From: Cloeon dipterum
Lineage: Eukaryota > Arthropoda > Insecta > Ephemeroptera > Baetidae
Assembly: GCF_949628265.1 (NCBI RefSeq)
Contig: NC_088787.1
Location: 35,328,844 to 35,392,843 of the forward strand
Length of the DNA: 64,000 bases
Direction of reading: 5' to 3'
The stretch's first letter is position 1; the number at the start of each line of letters is the position of its first letter. Position numbers and translations under genes: made by a program. This document shows, in pieces, positions 1-12,343 of this stretch. The notes under the pieces are model-generated. The model worked only from the letters and a program-made list of their open reading frames with translations. It ran no database searches and was not told the origin of the DNA.

Positions 1-896
1 CATGCAACCGAGGTCACAATTTTTCCATTGAACAGTCCGCCAACCCTCTGTGGAAGCAAGGAGTGGTTGCCTGCTGTGTTCCCCAATCCTAAATCTCCAT
101 AAGCGTTTCGACCGAAAGCGTAAACCTGATTTAGAGCAGAAATATTAAAATACAAAGAGAAAAATTTAATGTCACCTCTCCCTCCGAAGTCAAAGCCAGT
201 GTATGAGCAGCACCACAAGCCACTTGGACAACCTTTTTCTCTTTTAGAGAACCAGAAATTTTTGTTGGCACTTTGGTGTAATGTTTGGTACCTAATCCAA
301 GCTGTCCAAAATCATTTTCTCCCCAAGAGAATACGGAACCAGATCGAGAAATGGCAAAAATGTGGAAATTATTTTTCTCGACATGAAAGACACCGCATTT
401 AAACCCTGTAACATAGTTTTTTATAATTAAAATTCGACAGAGATATTTTTGACATGGTTTATACCCTACTACTTTTTCCTTAGACAAAATCTTGATGCGC
501 TTGAGCTCTTTCACTTCACCTTGGACGCGAGCTCCAAGACGGCCTTTTTGGTTTTTTCCAAAAGCAAGCACCTCATCATTTTCTAGCACAATAATTACAT
601 TTTCTCCGTTTGTGCCTGAAAATAAAGAAAATAATAATAAACACACCGTATAAAATTACTTGTCTTGATGCTTCCCAACAACTGTACAAAATGATGCAAA
701 TAAAATAATAATCAGAAAATTACGGTAAACGTTCAATTTTTAGAAATCCGACATCCGACCTCCCCAAAATAAATGATCGAAATAACTACGAGAATTACGA
801 TAGAAATATTCAATTTCCTAAGCGAAAACAATTGCAGTTCGAATTTCTCGCTTCTTGATAGCCAAAATTGGCCCACTTGCGCAGTAACTTTGACAT
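1..896 (-). pseudogene. RCBTB-a: partial RCC1-BTB gene, probably decayed
   Basis: This is the 5' part of an RCC1-repeat/BTB gene whose 3' part lies off the left edge. Exon 1 starts at the ATG at 896-894 with the N-terminal motif MSKLL.KWANFGYQ shared by all five paralogues. Exon 2 is about 615-465, exon 3 about 404-176 and exon 4 from 128 to the edge; they carry RCC1 signatures such as SWGEN and GQLGLG. Three changes suggest it is dead. Exon 1 has one extra base after the GYQ codons compared with the other copies. The exon 1 donor, GT in the paralogues, reads CT here. Exon 2 has one extra base before its GTATAA donor, which would put exon 3 into a frame with an early stop. A rearranged splice pattern could rescue part of it, but I could not find one. 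It is head to head with RCBTB-b, about 390 bp apart. Confidence 0.75.
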
Positions 897-1286
897 GGCG
901 AACAAGGATGATCAAAGATTTTGATCAAGACCAAAATATTCGACGAGCGCACAACGCATACCATACATGAGGCTTCCGGTCCGCCGTCCATCGATCCGGT
1001 CCAGTATAGTTCCAGGTTCCACTCTTTTTTATTGTGTCCGTGCGTGTGGCAGCACTGTTTTTTGTGGGCGTACCGCTGGGCAGGGCCGGAGGAGGGATGG
1101 GGGAGGGATGAGCTGAGCTGATTGTATGTGAGCTGCCTAGTGCCTGAGTCAGCTGAGAGGCCTGAGACTGAGAGCTAAGCAGGTGGTACTCCTGAAAAGC
1201 AAAAAAAGCACTAAAAGCAGAAGTAGCCTCGTGCGTGCGCCGTGCGTTCTGTCTTGATCAAAATCTTGGATCATCCTTGGTTCGCA

Positions 1287-3749
1287 ATGTCTAAATTGCT
1301 CTTGAAGTGGGACAATTTTGGCTATCAGAATAGTGAGATTCGTACTGCACTCGTTTTCGGTAAGGAAATCGAATATTATTATCGTAACACACGAATATAT
1401 TTTGGATATTTTGCTTCCTTGTTTGTTTTTCTGATTTCTTGTACCATAGAACCGTTGCTTGAGAACGGCGTTCAGTGATTTCTGATTTGTTAATTTATGT
1501 TTTAAATCATTTTCCTTATTTTCAGGCATTAACGCCGAAAATGTAATTATTGTCCTCCAAAATGATGAGGTGCTTGCTCTTGGAACAAATCAAATTTATT
1601 GCCTTGGAACTGGCGTCGAAGGTGAGGTGAAAGAGCTCAAGCGCATTGAGAATTTATGTGGGCAAAGAATCGAAGGTATAATTTTCATGTAAAAGTCTGT
1701 TGAGTTTCAATTATGCAAATCTCAATCGTACACAGGGTTTGAATTTACTGGCGTTGGTTGCTTATTCTGCTTATTTGCCATTTGTGAATCTGGTTCCGTA
1801 TTCTCTTGGGGAGGAAATGGATATGGACAGCTTGGATTAGGAACCACAGGATACACCCAAGTGCCCACTAAAATTTTGGGTTGTCTAGAGCAGAAAAAGG
1901 TTGTCCAAGTGGCCTGTGGCGGTGATCATACACTAGCTTTGACGTCGGAGGGAGAGGTGAAATTATAATTATGAAAGTAATCCATTTTATTCCAATTGCT
2001 GTAAATCAGGTTTACGCTTTCGGTCGAAATGCTAATGGAGAATTAGGTTTGGGTACCACAGACAGGCACTTTCTTCCACAGAGGGTTGGCGGACTGCTGG
2101 ACGGGAAAATTGTAACCTCAGTTGCATGCCAGATGGACTCTTCTCTTGCGCTCCTTCGTTCTGGACAGGTATTTATTTTCCCTGGATTATCATAATTGCA
2201 AATAGTTATAGTGTTTAAGGAAATCCTGTTATTACATACTAAAAATAAAATAATAATTTTGAGGCTAATTCTGAAATGAAATTTAAATTATTTTCAATAT
2301 TTGCATTGAGAGTTTTTATAAAATTCAAACCTCTTTGTTTTTGTCCATAGAAGCTCATTTATTGAAACATTAAATCTCTGTCTTAATTGTTCAAGATTTG
2401 CGCTTGGGGTAGCAACTTAAGAGGCAAGTTGGGCCTACCTTCAACCTCAGTCCAGGAATGTAGTCCCTGCATGGTGCTCGGCCTGGAAGGTGTTGTGATT
2501 TACAAAATCGTCTGTGGAATCCGTTTCACTCTCGCTTTGTCTGACGATGGAAAAATTTACTCCTGGGGAGACAACTTTAGAGGCTACTTGGGAAATGGGA
2601 CTACCAAAATTGTCAAGAGACCAGCTATTATTTCACAAGAGATGGGAAGGTGAGGATTAGATCTTGGATATTTTTTTAGCCTGACTAATGAACTATTTTC
2701 AATTAAAGGGTTAAAGACATTGCTGCCACTCAAAACTTAAGCCACCCGTGCGCTGCCATCAATGAAAAGAACCACGTTTACTGCTGGGGCAGTTGCAATG
2801 GTAAAAATTTTGGTTCATTTCAATGCATCAGTTTGCACGCACTACTTTTTTTAAATCAATTGCAGACCAAATTGTTGAGAAACCAATGCTAACTTCCTTC
2901 TCGTCATTTGACGAAGTTTATGTCGATGCCTCTCCTCCAATAACCTACCATCGTTTTCAATCGAAAAATACGAATTATGGGAGGAAGATGAAAGGCTCGG
3001 TAATTGAGCGTTTTCAAAGAGCGTTTGACAATCCTGTGAGTTTTTTTGCATGTAATAAAATTTCCATTTACATTTTTCTCATTACAGGAAACTACTGATT
3101 TTGCATTCATTGTCGAGGGGAAGAAAATCCACGTTCACAAGAATCTGTTGACTGTTGGCAGCGACGTGTTCAAGAATTTGTTCCTGGGTAATTGGAAGGA
3201 CAGTCACCAAAAGTAATAAGGGAAATTGTCTATTTATCATGCTAATTGCTTTGGAATCCTTTTAGAGAGCTGATTGTCGAGGATCACAGCTACGATGCCT
3301 TCTACGCGTTCCTCAAGTACTTCTACACTGATGAAATTGATCATGAAATCCCACCTGAACTTGTTCTTGGTAAAAAAAAATTAATCCGCATTTTGAGAAT
3401 AATTTTGAATATCATTTTGCAGATTTGTATTCCGTAGCCCACTTCTATCAGGTGACTGATCTGTTGGATGAGTGCGAGAAGATTCTCAAATCTGGCCTGT
3501 CTGTCCAAATCGCTGCTGCTGTGTATGAGAAGGCAATTTTGTTTGGAGCTAAGGTCGGTTAAATGTTAAAAATTAAATAACCTGTATATCTAATAAATAA
3601 TTTTTTTAATGTAGGACTTGTGTGAGTTCTGCATGAAATTTTGCAAGGAGCATTTGCTTGAAGTCTTGGAAAATTTTGATTCTGATGACTGCAAGAGAGA
3701 ATTCATCTTGGAGGTTTACCGTCGGGCGGCTAATCAAAAGAAAAACTGA
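1287..3749 (+). CDS. RCBTB-b: RCC1 and BTB domain protein, 11 exons
   Basis: The predicted protein has 537 residues, close to human RCBTB1 and RCBTB2 (531 and 551). Exons: 1287-1359, 1526-1675, 1736-1956, 2010-2168, 2396-2649, 2709-2800, 2866-3035, 3088-3212, 3266-3369, 3423-3553, 3615-3749; all junction phases are consistent and the ends are GT-AG. Residues from about 27 to 320 form RCC1 repeats (GQLGLG, SWGDN and similar blade motifs), predicted to fold as a beta-propeller. A linker follows, then a BTB/POZ domain at about residues 374-450 (motif IHVHKNLL) and a C-terminal BACK-like helical tail. BTB proteins of this type are commonly CUL3 ubiquitin-ligase adaptors; that role is inferred from the family. 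The start matches the paralogues. A polyadenylation signal AATAAA lies at 3834-3839. It is the only copy on the plus strand. Confidence 0.9.
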
Positions 3750-3833
3750 TGAAATAGTTTTTCTTGTGATTTTGCTACAATGCACGTATTCCAAATATGC
3801 TCTTTAAGTTCTTGCCTATAAATTTTCTAGTAC

Positions 3834-3839
3834 AATAAA
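3834..3839 (+). terminator. Polyadenylation signal of RCBTB-b
   Basis: AATAAA lies 85 bp after the RCBTB-b stop codon, in a T-rich 3' region. It is the closest consensus hexamer downstream of that gene. Confidence 0.6.
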
Positions 3840-5296
3840 AGTTTTACATGAAATCAAAGTTTAATTGTTGCATATTTCCAATTAATATTTGCGCTAATAT
3901 TTGTCATTTTGTCTGTTATTGTTTAAATTAACTGAATGACGCATTAATTTTACTCAATTAATTTACAGATTGATTCCAGAAAGCTTTTGATGAATTGCAT
4001 CATATTTTTCATCCAATAGTATCAATTGAAGCTTGTAATTGCAATGTATAGTAGGACACTAAATTATCCTTAAGCCGCGCACTACACTAAAGGTTGTAAA
4101 AACAACTCTCTTTTAGCTAGGTAAGACTTAGATGATATCTAAATGATAAGGAGTTTCCAATTGAGACGATTAATACATACAATTAAAATAAGAATTAACT
4201 ATATATACTAAAGCAAATGAAGTGGACGCATCTTGCAAAAAAATAAAAGGCAGAATTGGTGTATTGAAGTTGATATCTATAAATTAAAAAACATGATTTT
4301 TTCTGATAAGAGCAATTCAAAATATTCTCACTCATTGCCAGTCTTTTCCCTTTACTTGCTTTCCTACTCACGGCTTTTTTGATGACCTGATCAAAGTGCT
4401 CGTTTGGAAAGAAATTATTAGCAATCACGATGCCCTCTTCGATAATTTTTCCTAATTTCTCTAGAGCATTAAGAGAGCTATGAAATTTTTTGGACCTCAA
4501 CTAGTACCCATATGAAACCATATAATCTCAAATAGTTCACCGCGTTTCTTACGAAACTGCTTGATGGAAGGAATTTGACTGATATTTACGAGAAAAAAAA
4601 TTGTTTCGTTGGCAATATAGAGCACTAATTGATTAAGAAGTAAAGAGGTTTTATTTCGGGGGAAAAACGACAAACGACAAGTATAAACACCTTATTTTCG
4701 ATTTATCATGACTTCAACTTTAAAAATTAAAAACAAGCAGAATATAAGTTAATACTTTTATTTTCACAGCTTAAAAATTAGCTCAAAGTTGTTAAATAAA
4801 ATTGCTTGCTTCTTTAGATGTATTTTTTTATTCAAATTCCTCAGCTGGACTGATAGCAAAAATGCTCCATCAAAATTAAGTTTTAATTTCATTTTCAATT
4901 GTCAGAGAAGACACATGGCCGTCGCACATAGATTGCGTTAAAACAGATTTGTTAAACTCGAAAATTCATGTCATGTATTTATGATCTAACTATAACTTTT
5001 AGAAGACGCGGTTACATCGTTTAATATTGTTAGGCAGAAAAAGCTTTATTTAGCCTTGATAAATCAATCAGTAAAATTATAGCTACAATTTATCCAGCAT
5101 GAAAAGGATTTTTAATTTTTGTTTTAATTCAAAACCAATACTAAATGACTATATATATGAAGCACAATTTCAAATAGGAATGATGCAAAAACAACAAATA
5201 TTTGAAAGAAAAATTTTATTGGACTTTTGGAAATTTGCTTGACTTAATCTTAACAGAAAGTTTAATGCAAACACCGATAAGTGAAAAACTTTTCCA
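3840..5296. other. AT-rich intergenic region with one possible orphan exon
   Basis: This gap separates the convergent RCBTB-b and RCBTB-c genes. On the minus strand at about 4370-4485 there is an open stretch between a plausible acceptor (TTTCATAG) and a strong donor (GTGAGTAGG). It encodes a charged helical peptide containing LEKLGKIIEEG and FDQVIKKA. I do not recognise it and see no partner exons, so it may be a relic exon or chance. TTTATT at 5215-5220 could be the minus-strand polyadenylation signal of RCBTB-c. Nothing else was identified. Confidence 0.3.
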
Positions 5297-8130
5297 TCAG
5301 TTTTCCTCTCGATTAGCCACCCAACGGAAAACTACCATGAAGAATTCTCTCTGGCAGTCCTCAGACTCAAAATTGTCCATGACATTAACCCAATTTTTCT
5401 TGCAAAATTTAAAGCAGAACTCGCATAGGTCCTACATCAAAACATTAAATATTAATATAACTGAGAAAAAGTTTGTAACATTTAGCTCACCTTAGATCCA
5501 AACAAGTTTGCCTTCTCGTAAACAGCAGCAACGTTTTGCACTGTCATACCTGATTGTAGAATCTTTTCGCACTCGTCCATGAGATCCGTCACTAGGTAGA
5601 AGTGGGCTATGGTGTACACATCTGCAGAATAAATAATGTAAATTATACTCTGAAAAAAGTGAAATTAATTTTCTACCAAGAGCAAGTTCAGGCGAGAAAT
5701 CAACTTCATCTGTGTAGAAGTACTTGAGGAACGCGTAGAAGGCATCGTAGCTGTGATCCTCGACGATCTTTTCCCTGAAAGAAAATCAAAGCGTTGTTAA
5801 ACAAGATATAATAAGAGGAGTCCTTAATACTTTTGGCAACTGTCCTTCCAATCTCCAAGGAACAAATTCTTGAACACCTCGCTTCCGAATATCAACAGAT
5901 TCTTGTGCACGTGGATTTTCTTCCCCTCGACAATGAACGCAAAGTCAGAAATTTCCTAAAATGAGAAAAAGATAAGACAATTTTCTAGGAGGGCGTGATG
6001 AATAGAAATCTCACAGGATTGTCAAACGCTTTTCTCAGACGCTCATTTACCGAGCCTTTCCTCTTGCTTTCGCTTTCATCTTCCGTCAATTTCATACGAA
6101 AACGTTGGTAGGTCACTGGAGGAGAGGCAACAGCGAAAACTTCGTCCAACGACGAGAATGAAGTGAGCATTGGTTTCAAAACAAATTGACCTACAATTAA
6201 TTTTAAGAGGTCAATTTACATGTATTTCGTAGGACTAAATATATACCATTGCAATTGCCCCAAAAGTAAACCTGGTTCTTTTCAGTGATTGCAGCGCACG
6301 GGTGGCTCTCGTAATGAGTGGCAGCAATATCTTTTACCCTTTATGAGAAAAGATTAATTCACTAAATGCTCTGAAACAATATAATATCCCAGCTTTTAGT
6401 CTTACCTTCCCATCTCTGTTGAAATAATGGTTGATTTCTTGACAAGCTGGGTAGTCCCATTTCCCAACTGACCCTTATTGTTTTCTCCCCAAGAGTAAAT
6501 TTTCCCGTCGTCAGATAAAGCGAGAATGAAATCGGTTCCACAAGCTATTTTGGAAATCACGACACCTTCCAGGCCGATCACCATGCAGGGACTACATTCA
6601 TTGTTAGTTGAAGGTGATCCCAGCCTGCCATTTTTGTTGTAACCCCAAGCGCAAATCTTGAACAATCAAGAGAGATATAATCATAATATAACAGCTCCAA
6701 GAGTAAATTTTAATTTTGATCTTTTAACGCAAAATTAGCAAATAATTGAAAAATGCAAGCAAATTATTAATGCAGATTTAGACCTTATTAATAATAGATA
6801 TTAATATACAATATACATTGTTTGAAAATTTCCTACCAATAAAAATGACCTCGAAATTGTGGTGGTGTATAAAATAAATACCTCTCCTGAATGTAGGATC
6901 GCTAAGGAAGCATAATTTTGGCATGCCACTGAGGTTACAATTTTCCCATCCAGCAGTCCGCCAACCCTCTGTGGAAGAAAGTGCGTGTCTGTGGTACCCA
7001 AACCTAATTGGCCAATATCGTTTCGACCGAAAGCGTAAACCTGATTTACAGCAATTTGAATAAAATGGATTACTTTTATAATAATAATTTCACCTCTCCC
7101 TCAGAAGTCAAAGCTAGTGTATGATGATAGCCACAAGCCACTTGGACAACCTTTTTTTGCTCCAGACAACCTGAAATTTTGGTGGGAACTTTGGTGGGTT
7201 CTGTGGTACCTAATCCAAGCTGTCCAAATTTACCCGCCCAGAAATATTTCACCCCAATTTATTCGAGATTATTCCGGAATATTCTTAGCACATTCGAAAA
7301 GATCAACCATTAAAATTATTCTAAGAGTATTCTAAGAATAACACAAAAATATTCTTGGAACATACTTAAAGAATGAACTTTTGGAATACCCTGGGAATAT
7401 TCTTGGAATAATTCAAATTGGATAAAGTTTTAAATTTTTGTCAATTGTGCCTAGCATATTCCAAGAACATTCCCAAGAATAAATCTTGAAATTATTCCAA
7501 GAATATTCCAAAAGTGGAAGTGGACTTAGAAAATTTTCAAAAATTATTTTTTCCAAAGTCAAAATTTAAGAAAATTACGCGGAAATATATTATGTCCCTA
7601 AATATGATAAAGTTATTTTCTTAACATTTTGCTAATTTCAAAGAATTAGTTAATTCAAAATTATTTTAAATTCATGCGACAAAGTTTTCACAGTGATAAA
7701 TAAAATTACTTGGTTCCGATAGTCAATTATTCCACATTAGGTATTATTTTCAATTATTTTATTGAAGCGCTTAAGAGAGCGTGGGAAATGGGAAAGTGGA
7801 AAAAGAAAGCTAATGGAATGCGAGGGGGTGGCGGGAGAGTATAGTCAGCGTAAGCAGCGGCGGGCAAGCAAGCAGCGGCAGCACAAGGAGGGGGGAGGGA
7901 GTAGGCGGGCAGGCAAGCACCAAGCAGACTTCTGTCCTGCTTCGCTATCAGGACCCTCTCCCTAATTCCAGAAGCTTCCATATTCTCCAGCAGAAGCCAG
8001 AAAATTCGCATTAGCATTACGTCAGCCGCGTCCCAACCGTCAACCGTCAACCGCGGCAGTGTTAGTTAAGTCATTTAGTCAATAAATTTGAGCAGTTTGG
8101 TCAGTTTATATTGTGTGCAGTGCAGAAGAT

Positions 8131-9658
8131 ATGGCCTCGACTTCAAGAACTTCCGTACGCAGGTGTGTAAAATGTGTATTTATGTATGTATGCATGAATT
8201 TTGTGGAATTTTGTGTAAAAATTACATGTTTTGGCCGTCATCCGCTATTCTTTTTAATAAATTTTCGCAACCTTTGTGGGGTATCTAGATTTATGTATGT
8301 ATAATTGTACATTCACATACATACTTCTTCTGACAAAAAAAAACTATCAAGAAGAGAAAACGCGGCATAAAAACTATTAATTTTTAAAATTACATTTTCT
8401 CCCGTAAGTTTAATATTATGAATATTATGTCTTATAGTGGGATTATGTTATTTATGGGTTATTATACTACTTAAAGTTACATACAGTTTCTGCCGGGCTA
8501 TGTACACACACATAGCACCAGTTCTTTTGAGAATCCCATATTATGTAATTAGCAGGGGTGGCGAAAATTATGTATGTATGTAACTTACAATTAGCGGCGA
8601 AAAGTGTAATTTTTCCACACATACATATTATATTATATCCATATAAGCTAACGCATGCATGCATTTATCACTATTAAATAAATAATGATTCTCTAAAAAA
8701 ATGCGTTTGCATGCATATTGACATAAATATTTATGCATCCATCTAAAAACACCCATGGTAAAATGTACTTTTCACCGCTAGTTTATACAGTTTTTGCCAG
8801 CCCTATAGTTTTTGTATGGCATTCTTATAAGAACTGGCGAGATGTGTAGCCCGGAAAACCCCGAATTTTTATCATAATTCAACGAAACGTTAGATTTAAA
8901 AATAATAAAATATGTATGTATGTATGTAGTTAAATTTGCCTACTTAAAAATTAAATCTCCAACCTAATTCCGTTTTTAAAATATCTTCCTCCTCATTCTG
9001 ATTTTTGTATTGTATTTTGCAGAAGTGGTCTTGACTTTCTGCTCCTCTACGTCCATCTTATATTAAAGTGTGAGGACCGGAGATGTGGCTGCACCTCTAC
9101 CGAAGAGGCTTCGGTTAATCTTGCAGCAGAGCAGAATAATGGCATGCAGTGGTGGTCCGAAGGATACGGTATGTATATTTATTTTCCTCCTTAATCGCCA
9201 TTTCATCTTTTGGCCAGGATTTTTTATAACAGAGATAATAATTATTATTTTAATTTTCTTTTACAAAATATCCGCTATAAAAATATCTTAAAAATATTAA
9301 TGTAAATTTGAGCCCTTGTCATCCATTCAAGGTGTTATTGGTACCCCAGTTTTAGCATTCGTGCTAACACCGTGTGCGCCCTTACCAGTCCTCGGTCAGT
9401 AGGAACAAAAATTTTACGAATTTTTTGGACTCCTTTAAAATGATTGTATACTTGTAATTTTAGTTTTTCAAGAATGTAATACAGACAATATAAATTTAAA
9501 TGCTCACATGGCACTCCCCGTATTAAAAAAATGACCATTTTCACATGTACATTTACGATCAACTCTATATATTTATATCGTTACTTTTACATTTTCCAGA
9601 TCAGTCTAATAATAATGACGATAAGAAGCTGCAGCCTGTTCCGTTAGGAGGAACCTAA
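8131..9658 (+). CDS. Possible small spliced gene carried by element 1
   Basis: Three exons can be joined in frame with canonical splice sites: 8131-8162 (ATG, donor GTGTGT), 9023-9168 (acceptor TTTTGCAG, donor GTATGT) and 9600-9658 (acceptor TTTTCCAG, stop TAA), giving 78 residues. The middle exon has a hydrophobic stretch followed by a small cysteine cluster (C-E-D-R-R-C-G-C); the last exon is rich in Asn and Asp. I do not recognise the protein. Sequence from exon 3 onward (about 9600-9800) is clearly similar to the minus strand at 53391-53576 in element 2, where the reading frame continues about 60 codons, so the stop here may follow small deletions. It could be a decayed transposon gene or a captured host gene; the first two exons rest only on splice consensus. 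Confidence 0.35.
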
Positions 9659-10030
9659 AGAATTGGGAGACCGCAGCCGCATTAGAGTATCAGACACAAA
9701 GAAGACCTCAACGTGAACAACAAGGCTGTCACCCTCATCATTGACTTTAAGCCACAAGATGTGAAGTTTAGTGAGTGCGACGCTAGTGTATGTGTTCCAG
9801 TTGACAGTTTAGATCCTGCATTGTATTTTGAGGTTTATCCTTTCACAGTGTGGACGCCCACCGATTAAGTTTTTTTTGCGTATTTCAAAATTTAACCAAT
9901 TGTTTTCTATGAAATTTTTATTAGAACAGCAATTTTAGTTTAATATTGTGGGGCCATTATATCCCTGTGTATGAAATAAGTTATGTCTATTTAAAATTAT
10001 TTTTGTGTAATTTGAAATTGATTGTCAATT

Positions 10031-10473
10031 CACCAGTTGCATAATCAAGCCGCCTTTGTGCTCGAAGCCGCTAATAAATGGTGCCACCGTATACTTGGGT
10101 ATTAAATTTTATTTTAAGGCACTTCCGCTGCGACTCCAAACTCAATCCTGCTGCTGTGCATTTTTCACTTAATATGCTTTGTGTTAAAAACCAAAATTGG
10201 TTAATCCATTTGCTGTAGAAATGTTGGATAAGATTTTTTTCGAAAATAGTTTTAACTATTCTATGGCGATTGGCTGACCCGATTTTGGTTATCGACACGC
10301 TTAAAGAAAGCATTTTGAGTGAAGAATGCACATCAGCAGCAGGATATATGGTCTGAAGTCTCAGCAGAAGTGCCCTAAAATAAAATTTAAAACTGAAGTA
10401 TACGGTGGCCGGTGTCAGTGTGGCACCAATTGTTGGCGGATTTGAGCACCGAAAAGGCTTATACAATTGGTGT
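10031..10473. mobile_element. AATT-family MITE, copy 1, nested in element 1
   Basis: This is a palindromic non-autonomous element with ends resembling CACCAGTTGCATAA, preceded on the left by AATT. The right end is diverged (ACACCAATTGTATAA) and its AATT is lost. Its subterminal sequence (GGCACTTCCGCTGCGA, CTCAATC) matches the copies at 21761 and 40433. Being the most diverged of the three and nested within element 1, it is probably an old resident of that transposon. Confidence 0.7.
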
Positions 10474-11777
10474 ATTCTGAAATTTCTTCCAAGTTCTAAC
10501 ACTTGGAAGATTTTTAGAATGATTATCAAATTTGTTATCTGAAAGGTTCCTGAAATATTCATAGCTCAATTTACACAAATACAAATTATCCTTAAGGCAA
10601 AAATCTTCCAAAATACCATTTCTAAAGTTTGTTCGAAGAATTATTTTTAGGATATTATTAAAGGTCAATCTGTTCAAAATGTTCTAAGAATAGTCCAGAA
10701 ATAATCTGAAAAATTTGTAATTTGAATTTCCAGGCGGGGAGTTTTCTTATCTGTGTAGCCAAATGCAAATTGTTGTGTATGCAGTTTATTTACCTCTTTC
10801 TATGGCCGTATGTAATTTTGTGTTGAAAATTAATAAAACTCAATTGAGATTATGTAACAAGATAATTGTGTTATTAAACTAAAAATAATAACCAATTAAT
10901 AATATTCTAGAGGAGTTTAAAAGAATATTCCAATAATAAATAAAATGGATATCCCAAGAATAAAAATAAAAATATTCCACGGATAAACTTTTGGATTATT
11001 CCCAAGAATATTTTAAGAATGTTCCTGGAATATTCTTTGGGGGTCATGATGAGCTTTTTGAAAATCCCACCAAGAATATTCCAGAATTATTCCCAAAATA
11101 TTCTTGACGGAATATTCCCAGGAATGTGCCAGGGCGAAATAAAGGCGTGACATTTTCATATTACAAAAACATTCTTTCAGAATGTTCCCGGTAAAAGTTG
11201 ATATATTCCAGGAATATTCTTGGAAGAAAAATTTCTGGGCGGGTATTTTCTCCCCAAGAGAATACGGAACCAGATGCAGAAATAGCAAAAATGCAGAATT
11301 TTAATCCGGCTCTGCCTGCATCGTAGGTAACATATTCAAACCCTGTACCATGCATAGAGAGCGAGTTAAGCATGTTATGACAAAATATCAGGCACTTTTT
11401 ACATGAAAATTATACCTTCGATTCTTCGCTGACACAAATTTTCAATGCGCTTGAGCTCCTTCACTTCATCTTCAACGCCAGTTCCAAGACATCCTTCTTG
11501 ATTTTTTCCATAGGCAAGCACATCATCATTAACGAGGGCAAAAATGATATTTTGTCCGTTTATCCCTGAAAAATGAGGAAAATAATAGTATAGAAAGAAA
11601 TGTTTAAATTACTTTTCTTTTCCAATTGGTTGTACGTAAGATATCAGAAATAAAAAAGGACGAAACTACGAAAATTACGCTAGTATAATTTTCGTTTAAA
11701 TTACCGAATACAATTGCAGTACGAATCTCTTGCTTCTGATAGCCAAAATTGGCCCACTTCTGCAGTAATTTAGACAT

Positions 11778-12343
11778 GGCGATTGGCGATCTATAAAAGC
11801 ATGATCCAAGATTATATTATCAAGACAAATATTTTGACGCACACGCTAAGTGACTTCTGCTTTTTCCCAGTCCAGTCGTCCAGTCCCAGTCCGACCTCAA
11901 CGCTAAAAATTTAGTGTTGTCTCAGAAAAAATTACTCAATGGAAAAAATATCTTAATATCCGCGATCAAACAAAATTGAATTAAAAAGTTGTGCCAAAAG
12001 CAAAAAATGCACGCAAGGCGCTGACATCCTATTTGGAATCCAATAATTTGGCTGAAAAAGCGAGTTTCAGTCGCTATTTACCAGAGTTTAACTGCAAAAG
12101 CTATGCCAGTCAACACCGCACAGCTGATAGTATTCTGCTGACTTTTACGTTTTACCTGCAGCTAGGCACAAGTTATAAAAGCCAAGAGACAAGCTCGATG
12201 CCATATTTGACTGTGATATAAGACCCGAAATTTAAATATCCCGTTAATCTTTACCGTGATGTCTCAATTAAGCGGAGCGGTACTCTACTGATGCAGATGC
12301 AGCTGCCAGCTGATTTCATCTTATCTCTAATTGTCTATAATAT
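11778..12343. other. Intergenic region upstream of RCBTB-c
   Basis: About 60 bp next to the ATG resembles the 5' leaders of the other RCBTB genes (a TCTTGAT...ATCTTGGATCAT-type block on the minus strand). A short plus-strand open stretch at 11991-12221 has no recognisable domain. No other feature was seen. Confidence 0.4.

Larger units (their letters stand above)
7233..11243. mobile_element. Element 1: 4011-bp DNA transposon inserted in RCBTB-c exon 3
   Basis: The ends are perfect 13-bp inverted repeats, CCCGCCCAGAAAT at 7233-7245 and its complement at 11231-11243; after one mismatch four more bases match. The dinucleotide TA flanks both sides (7231-7232 and 11244-11245), a 2-bp target duplication. 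Both subterminal regions are rich in copies of the near-palindrome AAGAATATTC (roughly 7260-7510 and 10690-11230). No transposase was recognised and long ORFs are absent, so the copy looks non-autonomous or belongs to a group I cannot identify. Inside are a possible three-exon small gene (8131-9658), short ATGTATG tracts, repeated GAACTGGCGAGAT-type sequence near 8500-8860 that recurs in element 2, and a nested AATT-flanked MITE (10031-10473). A TA duplication is typical of Tc1/mariner and some other superfamilies, but the termini do not allow assignment. Confidence 0.85.
5297..11777 (-). pseudogene. RCBTB-c: RCC1-BTB gene with exon 3 split by a transposon
   Basis: All eleven exons are present. 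Exon 1 is 11777-11705, exon 2 11565-11416, and exon 3 is in two parts, 11342-11246 and 7232-about 7092. The rest are 7040-6882, 6656-6406, 6338-6247, 6190-6015, 5955-5831, 5774-5677, 5621-5491 and 5431-5297. Every exon keeps an open frame with phases matching RCBTB-b, d and e. The 4011-bp element at 7233-11243 interrupts the RCC1 blade encoded by exon 3. With one copy of the TA duplication removed, the junction codons read straight through (G-E-N-K-F-G-Q), as in the paralogues. Read as it stands, translation enters the element and stops after about 30 foreign codons, before most RCC1 repeats and the whole BTB domain. The otherwise clean exons imply a recent insertion. It could be polymorphic or removed by splicing; neither can be decided here. 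Confidence 0.85.

Noticed and set aside
7754..8050. Minus-strand ORF of 98 codons rich in Ala and Pro
   Set aside because: It is antisense to a purine-rich low-complexity stretch in element 1 and has no conserved counterpart.
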